Below are positions 33,583-40,973 of a DNA stretch of 41,003 bases, one piece after another. The notes below the pieces were generated by a model, which was not told the origin of the DNA, ran no database searches, and was given only the letters and a program-made list of their open reading frames with translations. The translations under genes and the position numbers were made by a program. Within the stretch, counting starts at the first letter, position 1. Each line of letters opens with the position of its first letter. The DNA is from Streptomyces tailanensis. Lineage in GTDB: Bacteria; Actinomycetota; Actinomycetes; Streptomycetales; Streptomycetaceae. The stretch is from contig NZ_VTHJ01000050.1 in NCBI RefSeq assembly GCF_008386495.1, forward strand, positions 1 through 41,003. The letters are read 5' to 3'.

Positions 33583-33616
33583 CCCACGCCTACTGACCCA
33601 CGCCTACCGACCCACG
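33575..33616. repeat. 14-bp tandem repeat spanning a stop codon
   Basis: CCTACTGACCCACG occurs at 33575-33588 and 33589-33602, and with one change (CCTACCGACCCACG) at 33603-33616. The first unit carries the TGA of the MotB-like gene. The VWA gene's ribosome site GGAGG follows at 33621. Confidence 0.9.
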
Positions 33617-33633
33617 TCCCGGAGGTACCGACC

Positions 33634-34299
33634 TTGCAGATCCTGCCCTTCTACCTGCTCTGTGACGAGTCGGGGTCGATGATCGGCGAGTCGATCGATG
33701 CCATCAACCGCGCTCTCCCGGACCTGCACCACGAGATCAGCACCAACCCCACCGTCGCCGACAAGACTCGCTTCTGCCTCATCGGATTCTCCGACACCGC
33801 CACCGTGCTGCAGCCGCTCGTCGACCTCAGCGACATCGACGAGGTGCCGGCGCTGGCGGCCGGTGGGCTCACCTCGTACGGTGACGCGTTCCGCACGCTG
33901 CTGCGCTGCGTCGAGGCCGACGTGGCCGCGCTCAAGGCGGAAGGCCACGAGGTGTACCGCCCGGTGGTCTTCTTCCTGTCCGACGGCATCCCCACCGACG
34001 AGGACTGGGAGCAGGCGTACAAGGAGCTCACCGAGTCCCGGTTCTGCCCCAAGATCATCGCCTTCGGCATCGGCGAGGCGCAGGAGTCCACGATCGCGCA
34101 CGTCGCGAACTTCCGGGCGTTCATGCAGCAGGACAGCGCGGTGTCACCGGCCCAGGCGCTGCGCGAGTTCGCGTCCAGCCTCACGCGGTCGATCGTCCGC
34201 TCGGCAGGGAGCATAGCGGCGGACGGCGGCGACGGGTTCACCCTGGCCGTGGACGACACCGTGCCGGGGTTCTCCACCGTTTCCCTCGACAAGCTGTGA
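33634..34299 (+). CDS. VWA-domain protein (TerY/YegL-like)
   Basis: A 221-residue protein, almost all von Willebrand factor A domain. The metal-ion-dependent adhesion site is intact: D11-x-S13-x-S15 in LLCDESGSM, Thr80 in GGLTSYGDAF and Asp117 in FFLSDGIPTD. This is the TerY/YegL pattern found in tellurite-resistance-associated and YegIKL gene sets. The start is a TTG at 33634 with GGAGG 8 nt upstream; no ATG or GTG would give the whole domain. It is followed 10 bp later by a PP2C phosphatase gene and then a kinase gene, completing the triad. It probably acts as a metal-dependent scaffold for the other two. Confidence 0.9.
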   Translation: MQILPFYLLCDESGSMIGESIDAINRALPDLHHEISTNPTVADKTRFCLIGFSDTATVLQPLVDLSDIDEVPALAAGGLTSYGDAFRTLLRCVEADVAALKAEGHEVYRPVVFFLSDGIPTDEDWEQAYKELTESRFCPKIIAFGIGEAQESTIAHVANFRAFMQQDSAVSPAQALREFASSLTRSIVRSAGSIAADGGDGFTLAVDDTVPGFSTVSLDKL

Positions 34300-34309
34300 G
34301 GCCGTACCG

Positions 34310-35479
34310 ATGGGAGAGGACAGAAACACCGCGCGCATGAACGCCGGAACGTCCCACGCCGCCCTGGAGCCTTCCGATCCGCCCGATCCGCCCGATCCGC
34401 TGGACGAGACGTGGCGGAGCGTCGGCCAGGTCTTCTCCGAACCCCTGCGGCAGCCCGTCCCACCAGCCACCACCGTCACCGAGGCCACACCGCTGTCCCC
34501 ACCCCCACCCCCACCCCCACCCCCACCCCCACCCCCACCCCCACCCCCGTCGGACGGCGCAGCACCGCACATCCCCGTCCTGGGAGTCCCACGTCACTCC
34601 GGCCCGAAGCCGCCCCTGTATCCGGCGGAACCCCGTCACATCCCGGCGGTGCGCCGTGACCCGACCGCGGCCCTGATCCCCGACATCGTGGTGGACGGGG
34701 CCGCCTACGGCTCCCTGACCGTGCGAGCCGCCTCCGTACGCGGCGACTCGCACCGCTACCAGAGTGAGCCGCGCCAGGACTCCCTGGCGCTGACCCGCAT
34801 CGGAGAGCCCGGCCGTGACGAGCTGCTGCTGCTCGCCGTGGCGGACGGCGTGGGGTCGGCCGCCCGTTCGCACGTGGGCTCACAGGAGGCCTGCCGACTG
34901 GCCGCGCTGCACCTCGACGCCGCCTCCGCCGAGCTCACCGAGGCGCTCCGCACGGGCGACCAGGACGGATTCGCCTCGCTGGTGGAGACCCTGGTGCAGC
35001 GCGTCGGAACGCTCCTGACCCACCACGCCCGCGAGCGGGGAGACGATCCGGCCGCGTACGCCACCACCCTGCGCTGCCTGCTCGTGCCCCTGGACCCGGA
35101 GATCCGCACCCGCGGATTCCTGGCCGTCGGCGATGGCGGCACCGCGCTGCTGCGCGACGCCGAGTGGTATCTGGCCGTGACGGATCCGGAGCACGGTGAC
35201 GACGGGATGATCGACACCCGCACCGCGGCATTGCCGCACGACCACGGCGTACGCGCTCGCCTCCTCGGCCCGGCTCTCTCCGGCGACGTACTGGTCCTGT
35301 GCACGGACGGCTTGTCCGCACCGCTCGCCGGGGACGGCGGGATGCGGGACTTCCTGCGCTCCGCCTGGGGTTCCGGGACCGCGCCCGCGCCGGCCGACTT
35401 CCTGTGGCAGTTGCAGTACCGGGTGAAGTCGTACGACGACGACCGCACCGCGGTCGTCCTTTGGGAGGGCACGCCATGA
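34310..35479 (+). CDS. PP2C-family protein phosphatase with poly-proline N-terminus
   Basis: A 389-residue protein. Residues 1-125 are disordered and Pro-rich, with a run of 17 prolines (64-80). The PP2C domain follows: VRGDSHRYQSEPRQDSLAL, VADGVGSAARSHVG with Asp179, GDGGTALLRDAEWYLAVTD, LVLCTDGLSAPL, and a final YDDDRTAVVLW. The aspartates needed for two metals are present, so activity is likely. It should remove phosphates from Ser/Thr of the adjacent kinase or its targets, as YegK (PphC) does for YegI in E. coli. The ATG at 34310 has GAGG 8 nt upstream. Its stop overlaps the kinase start by 4 nt. Confidence 0.9.
   Translation: MGEDRNTARMNAGTSHAALEPSDPPDPPDPLDETWRSVGQVFSEPLRQPVPPATTVTEATPLSPPPPPPPPPPPPPPPPPSDGAAPHIPVLGVPRHSGPKPPLYPAEPRHIPAVRRDPTAALIPDIVVDGAAYGSLTVRAASVRGDSHRYQSEPRQDSLALTRIGEPGRDELLLLAVADGVGSAARSHVGSQEACRLAALHLDAASAELTEALRTGDQDGFASLVETLVQRVGTLLTHHARERGDDPAAYATTLRCLLVPLDPEIRTRGFLAVGDGGTALLRDAEWYLAVTDPEHGDDGMIDTRTAALPHDHGVRARLLGPALSGDVLVLCTDGLSAPLAGDGGMRDFLRSAWGSGTAPAPADFLWQLQYRVKSYDDDRTAVVLWEGTP
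34497..34548 (+). repeat. CCCCCA microsatellite encoding 17 prolines
   Basis: About eight and a half uninterrupted hexamers CCCCCA inside the PP2C gene. The unit adds or removes two prolines in frame. Translation of such a run would need EF-P. Confidence 0.95.
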
Positions 35480-36423
35480 GCCCCGTCGACGGAGCCGATG
35501 TCCCCCTGCACACCCTGGCCCTGGGTGACCGCATCGGCGACGGCGGCCAGGGCGAGGTCTTCGATGTCACCGGCCCGGGACGGCTGCTGTACAAGAGCTA
35601 CCGCGAGCCGCACAAGGTCGACGGCAGGGAACTCGCCGCCCTCGTCGCCCTCCGCCAGGGCCTCGCCCCCGCCGACCGGGACCGTCTGGACCGGGAGACC
35701 GCCTGGCCGCTGTGCCGGGTCGTGGACGGCGGCCGGGTGACCGGCTTCCTCATGCACCGTGCGCCGGACAGCATGACGTGGCGGACCTCGCGCGGCGACA
35801 CCCGGCTGAACGAGCTGTCGTACCTGCTCCGGGCCCCCAAAGCCGCATGGCAGGCCGTCGCGCAGCCGACACCGGCGGAACGCCAGGCCCTGGTCGTGGC
35901 CGCCGTGGAGCTGTTCGAATGGCTGCACGCGCTGGGCCTGGTCGTGGGTGACGTGTCGCAGGCGAACGTGCTGTGGACCGTACGGCCGGGGCCCGCCGTA
36001 CACCTCCTGGACTGCGACGGCGTACGGCTCGTGGGACGTCCGCCGGTCCTGGAGCAGGCGGACACACCGGACTGGCACGACCCGCTGGCCGTGCCCGGGA
36101 CGGTCACCGTCGACAGCGACCGCTACAAGGTGGCCCTGCTGGTGGGCCGTGTGCTGAGCCAGGACGCGTACAGCGCCCCCGGCCGGCGGCTGGAACCGCT
36201 GCCCGGCGTGCTCGACGACCGGCGCGAGCACGCGGTCAGGGCCCTGTGGGACCAGGCGGCCGAGCCGCGTGGTGAGAGACCGCACCTCGGTCAGTGGCGT
36301 ATCGCACTGGCCGGCCGCGAGACGATCAGACTCGCCGCCGCCGAGCCGGCCGTGCGGCCGCCCGTGGACCGCACGAAGTTCGACGGTCCGCGCAGACGCG
36401 GGCGGATCAGTCTGCGGGACTGA
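35476..36423 (+). CDS. Divergent protein kinase (YegI/TerY-P triad type)
   Basis: A 315-residue kinase-fold protein, last of the five-gene set. Kinase landmarks are a glycine-rich loop (IGDGGQGEVF, 20-29), Lys40 in LLYKSY, a catalytic-loop equivalent GDVSQANVLW with Asp159 and Asn164, and LLDCDG (179-182) in place of DFG, the form seen in the YegI-like kinases paired with PP2C and VWA genes. There is no membrane helix and no helix-hairpin-helix tail as in YegI. The ATG at 35476 overlaps the phosphatase stop (ATGA). It should phosphorylate itself or partners in the operon. A hairpin at 36477-36495 may end the transcript. Confidence 0.85.
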   Translation: MSPVDGADVPLHTLALGDRIGDGGQGEVFDVTGPGRLLYKSYREPHKVDGRELAALVALRQGLAPADRDRLDRETAWPLCRVVDGGRVTGFLMHRAPDSMTWRTSRGDTRLNELSYLLRAPKAAWQAVAQPTPAERQALVVAAVELFEWLHALGLVVGDVSQANVLWTVRPGPAVHLLDCDGVRLVGRPPVLEQADTPDWHDPLAVPGTVTVDSDRYKVALLVGRVLSQDAYSAPGRRLEPLPGVLDDRREHAVRALWDQAAEPRGERPHLGQWRIALAGRETIRLAAAEPAVRPPVDRTKFDGPRRRGRISLRD

Positions 36424-36476
36424 CCCACCGGATCCTGTGGCGCGGCAGGGTGATGAGGCGTAGGACGGAAGTGCAC

Positions 36477-36495
36477 GGGGCCCGCCCCGGGCCCC
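36477..36495 (+). terminator. Hairpin after the kinase gene
   Basis: GGGGCCC-GCCCC-GGGCCCC, a 7-bp stem, lies 54 nt past the kinase stop and 27 nt before the Cys-rich gene. It may be a terminator or a G/C-rich operator for the downstream gene. Confidence 0.45.
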
Positions 36496-36521
36496 CGCTC
36501 CCACCATCCCCAGGAGGAGCC

Positions 36522-36887
36522 ATGAAGCAGCAGGCCGGAACGATGACCGCGATGAGCAAGGAGATGCAGGACTGCGTCGACGCCTGCATGACGTGCCACA
36601 GCGTGTGCGAGGAGACCATGAGCTCCTGCATGCAGGCCGGCGGCCAGGCGCAGATGCAGATCATGCGCGCGCTGATGGACTGCGCCGAGATGACCCGTAT
36701 GTGCGCGGACATGATGATGCGCCGCTCGCCGCTGTCCGCCGAGATGTGCGCGATGTGCGCCCGCGCCTGTGACATGTGTGCCGAGGCGTGTATGTCCATG
36801 CCGGACGACCAGCAGATGATGCGCTGCGCCGAGGCGTGTCGCCGCTGCTCCGAGACGTGCCGGACGATGGCGGGCGCGACCGCCTGA
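36522..36887 (+). CDS. Cys-rich four-helix-bundle protein, copper-storage (Csp3) type
   Basis: A 121-residue soluble protein with 16 cysteines and many methionines, arranged on predicted helices in CxxxC and CxxC spacing (DCVDACMTCHSVC, EMCAMCARACDMCAEAC, RCAEACRRCSETC). This is the pattern of the cytosolic copper-storage proteins (Csp3, formerly DUF326/YhjQ-like), in which Cys thiols line the core of a four-helix bundle and bind many Cu(I) ions. No signal peptide is present, which favours the cytosolic type. The ATG at 36522 has AGGAGGAG directly upstream. Its stop codon lies in the stem of a large inverted repeat shared with the convergent LCP gene. No copper exporter or CsoR gene is adjacent. 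Confidence 0.85.
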   Translation: MKQQAGTMTAMSKEMQDCVDACMTCHSVCEETMSSCMQAGGQAQMQIMRALMDCAEMTRMCADMMMRRSPLSAEMCAMCARACDMCAEACMSMPDDQQMMRCAEACRRCSETCRTMAGATA

Positions 36888-36951
36888 CCCTGCCGTACGA
36901 CCGAGGGGCACCCCGTCCACGGGGTGCCCCTCGGTCGTACGGCAGGGTCAG
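36884..36951. terminator. Perfect 33-bp-stem bidirectional terminator containing both stop codons
   Basis: The left arm (36884-36916) and right arm (36919-36951) pair without a single mismatch around a 2-nt loop (CC). The TGA of the Cys-rich gene (36885-36887) and the TGA of the convergent LCP gene (36948-36950 on the minus strand) lie at mirror positions in the stem. Confidence 0.93.
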
Positions 36952-38234
36952 TTGCTCGACACCGTCACCGTCTCGTCGTTCTTCAACTGCTCCACCAGCT
37001 GCTTCACCTTCGTGGTGTCCCACTGGAGGTTGCCGTTGGCGGAGTTGCCCGAGATCGGTATGTTCATGGACTTGCCGTCGCCGCCGGTCACGCCCTTCAT
37101 CGCCCAGAACATGTCGGCCAGGTCGTACAGGCTCATGTCCTTGTCGACGATCAGGGTGTCCAGACCCGCGCTCATCGTCGGGTACAGCTTGAACGGGTTC
37201 AGCACCGTGCTCGGCGTCGCGGTCTGGTTGGCGAGGGCCGCGAGGAACTTCTGCTGGTTCTTCGTACGGTCCAGGTCGCTGCCCGCGAGGGCGTAGCGGG
37301 TGCGGACGAAGGCGAGGGCCTGTTCGCCGTTCAGGGTCTGCGTGCCCGCCTCGAAGTTGGCACCGGACTTGGTGTCCTTCATGCCGCCCTTCGGGATCTC
37401 GATGTCCACGCCGCCGACCGCGTCGACGATGTTCGCGAAGCCCGCGAAGCCGATCTCCACGTAGTGGTCGATGTGCAGGCCCGTGTTGGCCTCGACGGTG
37501 CGGACCAGCAGCTCCGGGCCGTCCTCCGCGTACGCCGCGTTCAGCTTCACCTGGCGGCCGGTGCCCTCGAACGTCTTGCCGGACTCGGAGCCGACGAAGG
37601 TCGGGATCTCGACGTTCGAGTCGCGGGGGAGGGATATGAGGGTGGGCCCGCCCGAGCCGGTGTGCAGGATCATCATCGAGTCCGTGCGCTTGCCGTCGGC
37701 GGACCCGGTGTGGAGTTCCTTCTTCTGCTCGTCGGACAGACCCTCACGGCTGTCGGAGCCGACGATCAGGTAGTTGGTGCCCTCGCCCGCCTCGGGCCGT
37801 TCGATGACCTTGGAGAGGTCGACCTCGCGGTTCAGCTTGGAGTCGGCCCAGAAGTACGTGCCTATCGTCGTCGCCAGCAGGACGACGGTGACCGTGATCG
37901 CCGTCACCTTGATACGGCGGCGCCAGTCCGGCGCGGGACGGTCACCGCGGCCGCCATGGCCACCGGGAGCGCCCGGGCCGCCGGAGCCGTACACCTGGCC
38001 GGTGTTGTAGTCGCTGTTGGGGCCGCCGCCGTACTGGTCGGGGCCGTTGCCGTAACCGTCACCGTACGAGTCGCCGTACGACGGCTGTTGTGGCACGCCG
38101 CCCTGCGGGGGTGCCGACGGGCCGCGACGGACCTGGCGCATCACACGCGCCCCGTCGGGCTGTGCGCTCGCGCTTCCGTGTCCGTAGCCGCCACCGCGGT
38201 TGTTGCCGGACCATCCCTCGGGCCAATCGTTCAT
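36948..38234 (-). CDS. LytR-CpsA-Psr (LCP) family cell-wall ligase
   Basis: A 428-residue LCP protein. A 100-residue cytoplasmic N-terminus rich in Gly, Tyr, Pro and Asn precedes one membrane helix (VTAITVTVVLLATTIGTYFWA) and the extracellular LCP domain: YLIVGSDSREGLS, RTDSMMILHT, SLPRDSNVEIP, KLNAAYAEDGPELLVRTVE, IDHYVEIGFAGFANIVDAVGGVDI, LNGEQALAFVRTRY and SDLDRTKNQQKFL. LCP enzymes move glycopolymers from lipid carriers to peptidoglycan. It lacks the LytR_C domain of its neighbour. I start at the ATG at 38234; GGGG lies close upstream. The gene overlaps a large terminator hairpin at its 3' end. Confidence 0.93.
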   Translation of the reverse strand: MNDWPEGWSGNNRGGGYGHGSASAQPDGARVMRQVRRGPSAPPQGGVPQQPSYGDSYGDGYGNGPDQYGGGPNSDYNTGQVYGSGGPGAPGGHGGRGDRPAPDWRRRIKVTAITVTVVLLATTIGTYFWADSKLNREVDLSKVIERPEAGEGTNYLIVGSDSREGLSDEQKKELHTGSADGKRTDSMMILHTGSGGPTLISLPRDSNVEIPTFVGSESGKTFEGTGRQVKLNAAYAEDGPELLVRTVEANTGLHIDHYVEIGFAGFANIVDAVGGVDIEIPKGGMKDTKSGANFEAGTQTLNGEQALAFVRTRYALAGSDLDRTKNQQKFLAALANQTATPSTVLNPFKLYPTMSAGLDTLIVDKDMSLYDLADMFWAMKGVTGGDGKSMNIPISGNSANGNLQWDTTKVKQLVEQLKNDETVTVSSN

Positions 38235-38367
38235 GCGCCCCAGTGTGCAGTGCCGAGCTGTGTCGTTTACAAGGGTCGACGAAAAACAAGGGCAGGGCTG
38301 TTGCCAAGCTGACACAAATCGCACGCATGTGTAGAGGGCCGGACACCCCGCGGTTCAGAGGCGCCTG

Positions 38368-39810
38368 CTACGGAGCGCACGACACCTCGTTGCCCTTCAG
38401 CACTCCGGCCTCGTCCTGCTGAGGATCCTCAACCCGTACCTTCTGCACCTTTTTGAAGTCCTTGCCCGCGATGACCTTCATGGTGGGGCCCTGGCCGCGT
38501 ACCGTGCGGAGTTCCGCGCCGGGGAGGGCGGTGGCCAGGGACTTCGCCGAGCGGTCCCAGCGGGGGTCGTAGAGGACGACGGTGCGGCGAACGTCACTTT
38601 GGGGGGCGTTCACGGGGGTCTTCGTGGTGCGGAAGCCGGTGGCCGCCAGCTGCTTGTCCATCGCCCTGCCGAGGCCGGACACCGTCGTGCCGTTCGCCAC
38701 CTGGACGCGGATCTGCTGAGGGGCCACGTCGACCTGGACGTACTTGACGCGGGTCTTGTAGGGGGCGAGGGGGCGGTCGTCGCGGAGGGCCCTGAAGAGG
38801 CGGTCGGACTTGGTGCCGTCCCACTTGAGGGTCGAGCCGATGCCCTTCACGGGGTAGCCCATGCGCTCGATGGGGACGGTGGTGAACTCGGAGGACGCGG
38901 GCGTGAGGTTGCGCAGAGCGCGGCCGAGGTCGATCAGCTCGCCGGTGCCGAACTCCTTGTCGGCGCGGACGGAGCCGAGGACGGCCCGGGTGATGTCGCG
39001 GAACTTCATGGGGTTCAGCAGCACCCCGGAGGACGTCGCCTGGGACATCAGGGACGCCATGAAGCGTTGCTGGCGCTTCATACGGCCGAGGTCGGAGGAG
39101 CCGTCGGTGTGGCGGGAGCGGACGTACTGGAGGGCCTGGCCGCCGTCGAGTTCATGGGTGCCGGCGGGGAGGTCGAGGCCGGTGTAGGAGTCCTTGAGCG
39201 GCTCGGCAGTGCAGATCTTGACGCCGCCGAGGACGTCCACGGTCCGCATGAAGCTGGTGAAGTCGACCTCCACATAATGGTCGATCTTCACCTTGGTCAT
39301 GTGCTCGACCGTGCGCACGGTGAGCTGCGGGCCGCCCTCCGCGTAGGCCGCGTTCAGCTTGATCGGATGGGCCGGGTGTTTCTCGCCGGTGGATTGGTCG
39401 GTGTGCGCGGGGGCCTCGGCGTACGAGTCGCGCGGCAGGCTCACGATGCTGGCCCGCTCACGGTCCTTCGCGATGTGGACGATCATCATCGTGTCCGTGC
39501 AGTGGCAGGGCTCGCCGCCGAGGTGGTACCTGCGGCGCTCCTCCTCGCTGATCCTTTCGCGGCCGTCGGTGCCGACCAGCAGGACGTTCATGCCGTGGCC
39601 CGCCTCGGGTCGGTTCTTCATGTCCTTGAAGGCGTCGACCCGGGCGATCTCGCCGTCCAGGCGCGTGACGACCGCGTGCCCGATGCCCGCGGCGGCCAGC
39701 ACCACCACCGACAGTGTGGTCGCCGCCCGCATGGCCCAACTCGTCCTCCGTGGACGCACGGGCGGTCGGGGCTGCGGGGGCCGGGCGGGGTGGCGGGGCG
39801 GTGTGGGCAC
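38368..39810 (-). CDS. LCP-family cell-wall ligase with LytR_C domain
   Basis: A 480-residue LCP protein with a Pro/Arg-rich N-terminus, a membrane helix (MRAATTLSVVVLAAAGIGHAVV), the LCP domain (VLLVGTDGRERI, HCTDTMMIVHI, SLPRDSYAE, KLNAAYAEGGPQLTVRTVE, IDHYVEVDF, LDGGQALQYVRSRH, DLGRMKRQQRFM) and a C-terminal LytR_C domain (about 375-445: IRVQVANGTTVSGLGRAMDKQLAATGF, VVLYDPRWDRSAKSLATALPGAELRTV). The Cys pair in CHC at the substrate site is unusual. The GTG at 39810 has GGAGG 8 nt upstream. It lies 133 bp upstream of the other LCP gene on the same strand, and divergent from a glycosyltransferase, consistent with glycopolymer attachment to the wall. Confidence 0.93.
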   Translation of the reverse strand: MPTPPRHPARPPQPRPPVRPRRTSWAMRAATTLSVVVLAAAGIGHAVVTRLDGEIARVDAFKDMKNRPEAGHGMNVLLVGTDGRERISEEERRRYHLGGEPCHCTDTMMIVHIAKDRERASIVSLPRDSYAEAPAHTDQSTGEKHPAHPIKLNAAYAEGGPQLTVRTVEHMTKVKIDHYVEVDFTSFMRTVDVLGGVKICTAEPLKDSYTGLDLPAGTHELDGGQALQYVRSRHTDGSSDLGRMKRQQRFMASLMSQATSSGVLLNPMKFRDITRAVLGSVRADKEFGTGELIDLGRALRNLTPASSEFTTVPIERMGYPVKGIGSTLKWDGTKSDRLFRALRDDRPLAPYKTRVKYVQVDVAPQQIRVQVANGTTVSGLGRAMDKQLAATGFRTTKTPVNAPQSDVRRTVVLYDPRWDRSAKSLATALPGAELRTVRGQGPTMKVIAGKDFKKVQKVRVEDPQQDEAGVLKGNEVSCAP

Positions 39811-39944
39811 GGGAGATACCTCCGCGAGACCGGTCGGGGGAGTGGGGGATCCGTGAGCACCGTAGGGCCATACGATCTGCGGCCCGTCCCGGCGACCGGG
39901 CGGGTCGCGTTCGTGTCCCCCGTTCGCGGTAACGTGAGCCCCCT

Positions 39945-40973
39945 ATGAACGCCAAGCCCGACGTGCGGCTCCCCGCCGTGTCCGTGATCATGCCTGTCCT
40001 CGACGAGGAGCGGCATCTGCGCGGCGCCGTCCAAGCGATCCTCGCGCAGGAGTACGCCGGTGAGATGGAGGTCGTGATCGCCCTCGGTCCGTCCACGGAC
40101 CGCACGGACGAGATCGCCGCCGAGCTCGTGGCCGAAGACCCGCGCGTGCACACCGTGCCCAACCCCACCGGTCGTACGCCCGCCGCGCTCAACGCCGCGA
40201 TCGGAGCCTCCCGCCACCCGATCGTCGTCCGCGTCGACGGCCACGGGATCCTCTCGCCGAACTACATCGCCACCGCCGTACGGCTCCTGGAGGAGACCGG
40301 CGCGCAGAACGTCGGCGGGATCATGCACGCCGAGGGCGAGAACGACTGGGAGCACGCGGTCGCGGCGGCGATGACCTCGAAGATCGGGGTGGGGAACGCG
40401 GCGTTCCACACGGGCGGCCAGGCCGGTCCGGCCGAGACGGTCTACCTCGGCGTCTTCCGGCGCGAAGCCCTTGAGCAGCAGGGCGGCTACAACGTGGAGT
40501 TCATCCGCGCCCAGGACTGGGAGCTGAACTTCCGGATCCGTGAGGCGGGCGGGCTCGTCTGGTTCTCGCCCGAGCTGCGGGTGTCGTACCGGCCGCGGCC
40601 CAGCGTGAAGGCCCTCGCCAAGCAGTACAAGGACTACGGGCGTTGGCGCCACGTCGTCGCCCGCTACCACGAGGGCTCCATCAACCTGCGCTACCTCGCC
40701 CCGCCGACCGCGGTGTGCGCGATAGCGGCCGGGCTGCTGGTGGGCGGCCTGCTGACCCCGCTGGGTTTCGTCGTCCCCGGCGGCTACCTCGCGGCGATCG
40801 TCGCGGGCTCGATCCCGGCCGGCAAGGGCCTGCCGCTCAAGGCCCGCCTCCAGATCCCCATCGCGCTCGCCACGATGCACATGTCCTGGGGCTTCGGCTT
40901 CCTCACCAGCCCCAAGTCGCTGGCGAAGAAGGTCATCGCGTCCCGCCGCCCGGCGGTGCTCACCGAGAGCTGA
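39945..40973 (+). CDS. Family 2 glycosyltransferase, ExoA-like
   Basis: A 342-residue membrane-associated GT-A glycosyltransferase: SVIMPVLDEERHL, the donor-site GPSTDRTDEIA, VVRVDGHGILSPNYI in the DxD region, GQAGPAETVYLGVFRREALEQQGGYN, and the acceptor motif QDWELNFRIREAGG. Two or three hydrophobic segments follow near 250-285. The layout matches ExoA-like enzymes that add a sugar to a lipid-linked intermediate. No ribosome site precedes the ATG at 39945; TAACGT at 39930-39935 lies 9 nt upstream, so the mRNA may be nearly leaderless. It diverges from the LCP genes, with which it may share a glycopolymer pathway. Confidence 0.92.
   Translation: MNAKPDVRLPAVSVIMPVLDEERHLRGAVQAILAQEYAGEMEVVIALGPSTDRTDEIAAELVAEDPRVHTVPNPTGRTPAALNAAIGASRHPIVVRVDGHGILSPNYIATAVRLLEETGAQNVGGIMHAEGENDWEHAVAAAMTSKIGVGNAAFHTGGQAGPAETVYLGVFRREALEQQGGYNVEFIRAQDWELNFRIREAGGLVWFSPELRVSYRPRPSVKALAKQYKDYGRWRHVVARYHEGSINLRYLAPPTAVCAIAAGLLVGGLLTPLGFVVPGGYLAAIVAGSIPAGKGLPLKARLQIPIALATMHMSWGFGFLTSPKSLAKKVIASRRPAVLTES

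Noticed and set aside
34310..34570. Sequence error in the poly-C/A stretch of the phosphatase gene
   Set aside because: The repeat is a clean hexamer, and the frame continues into an intact PP2C domain, so a sequencing artefact that shifts the frame is unlikely. Its exact length could still be misassembled.
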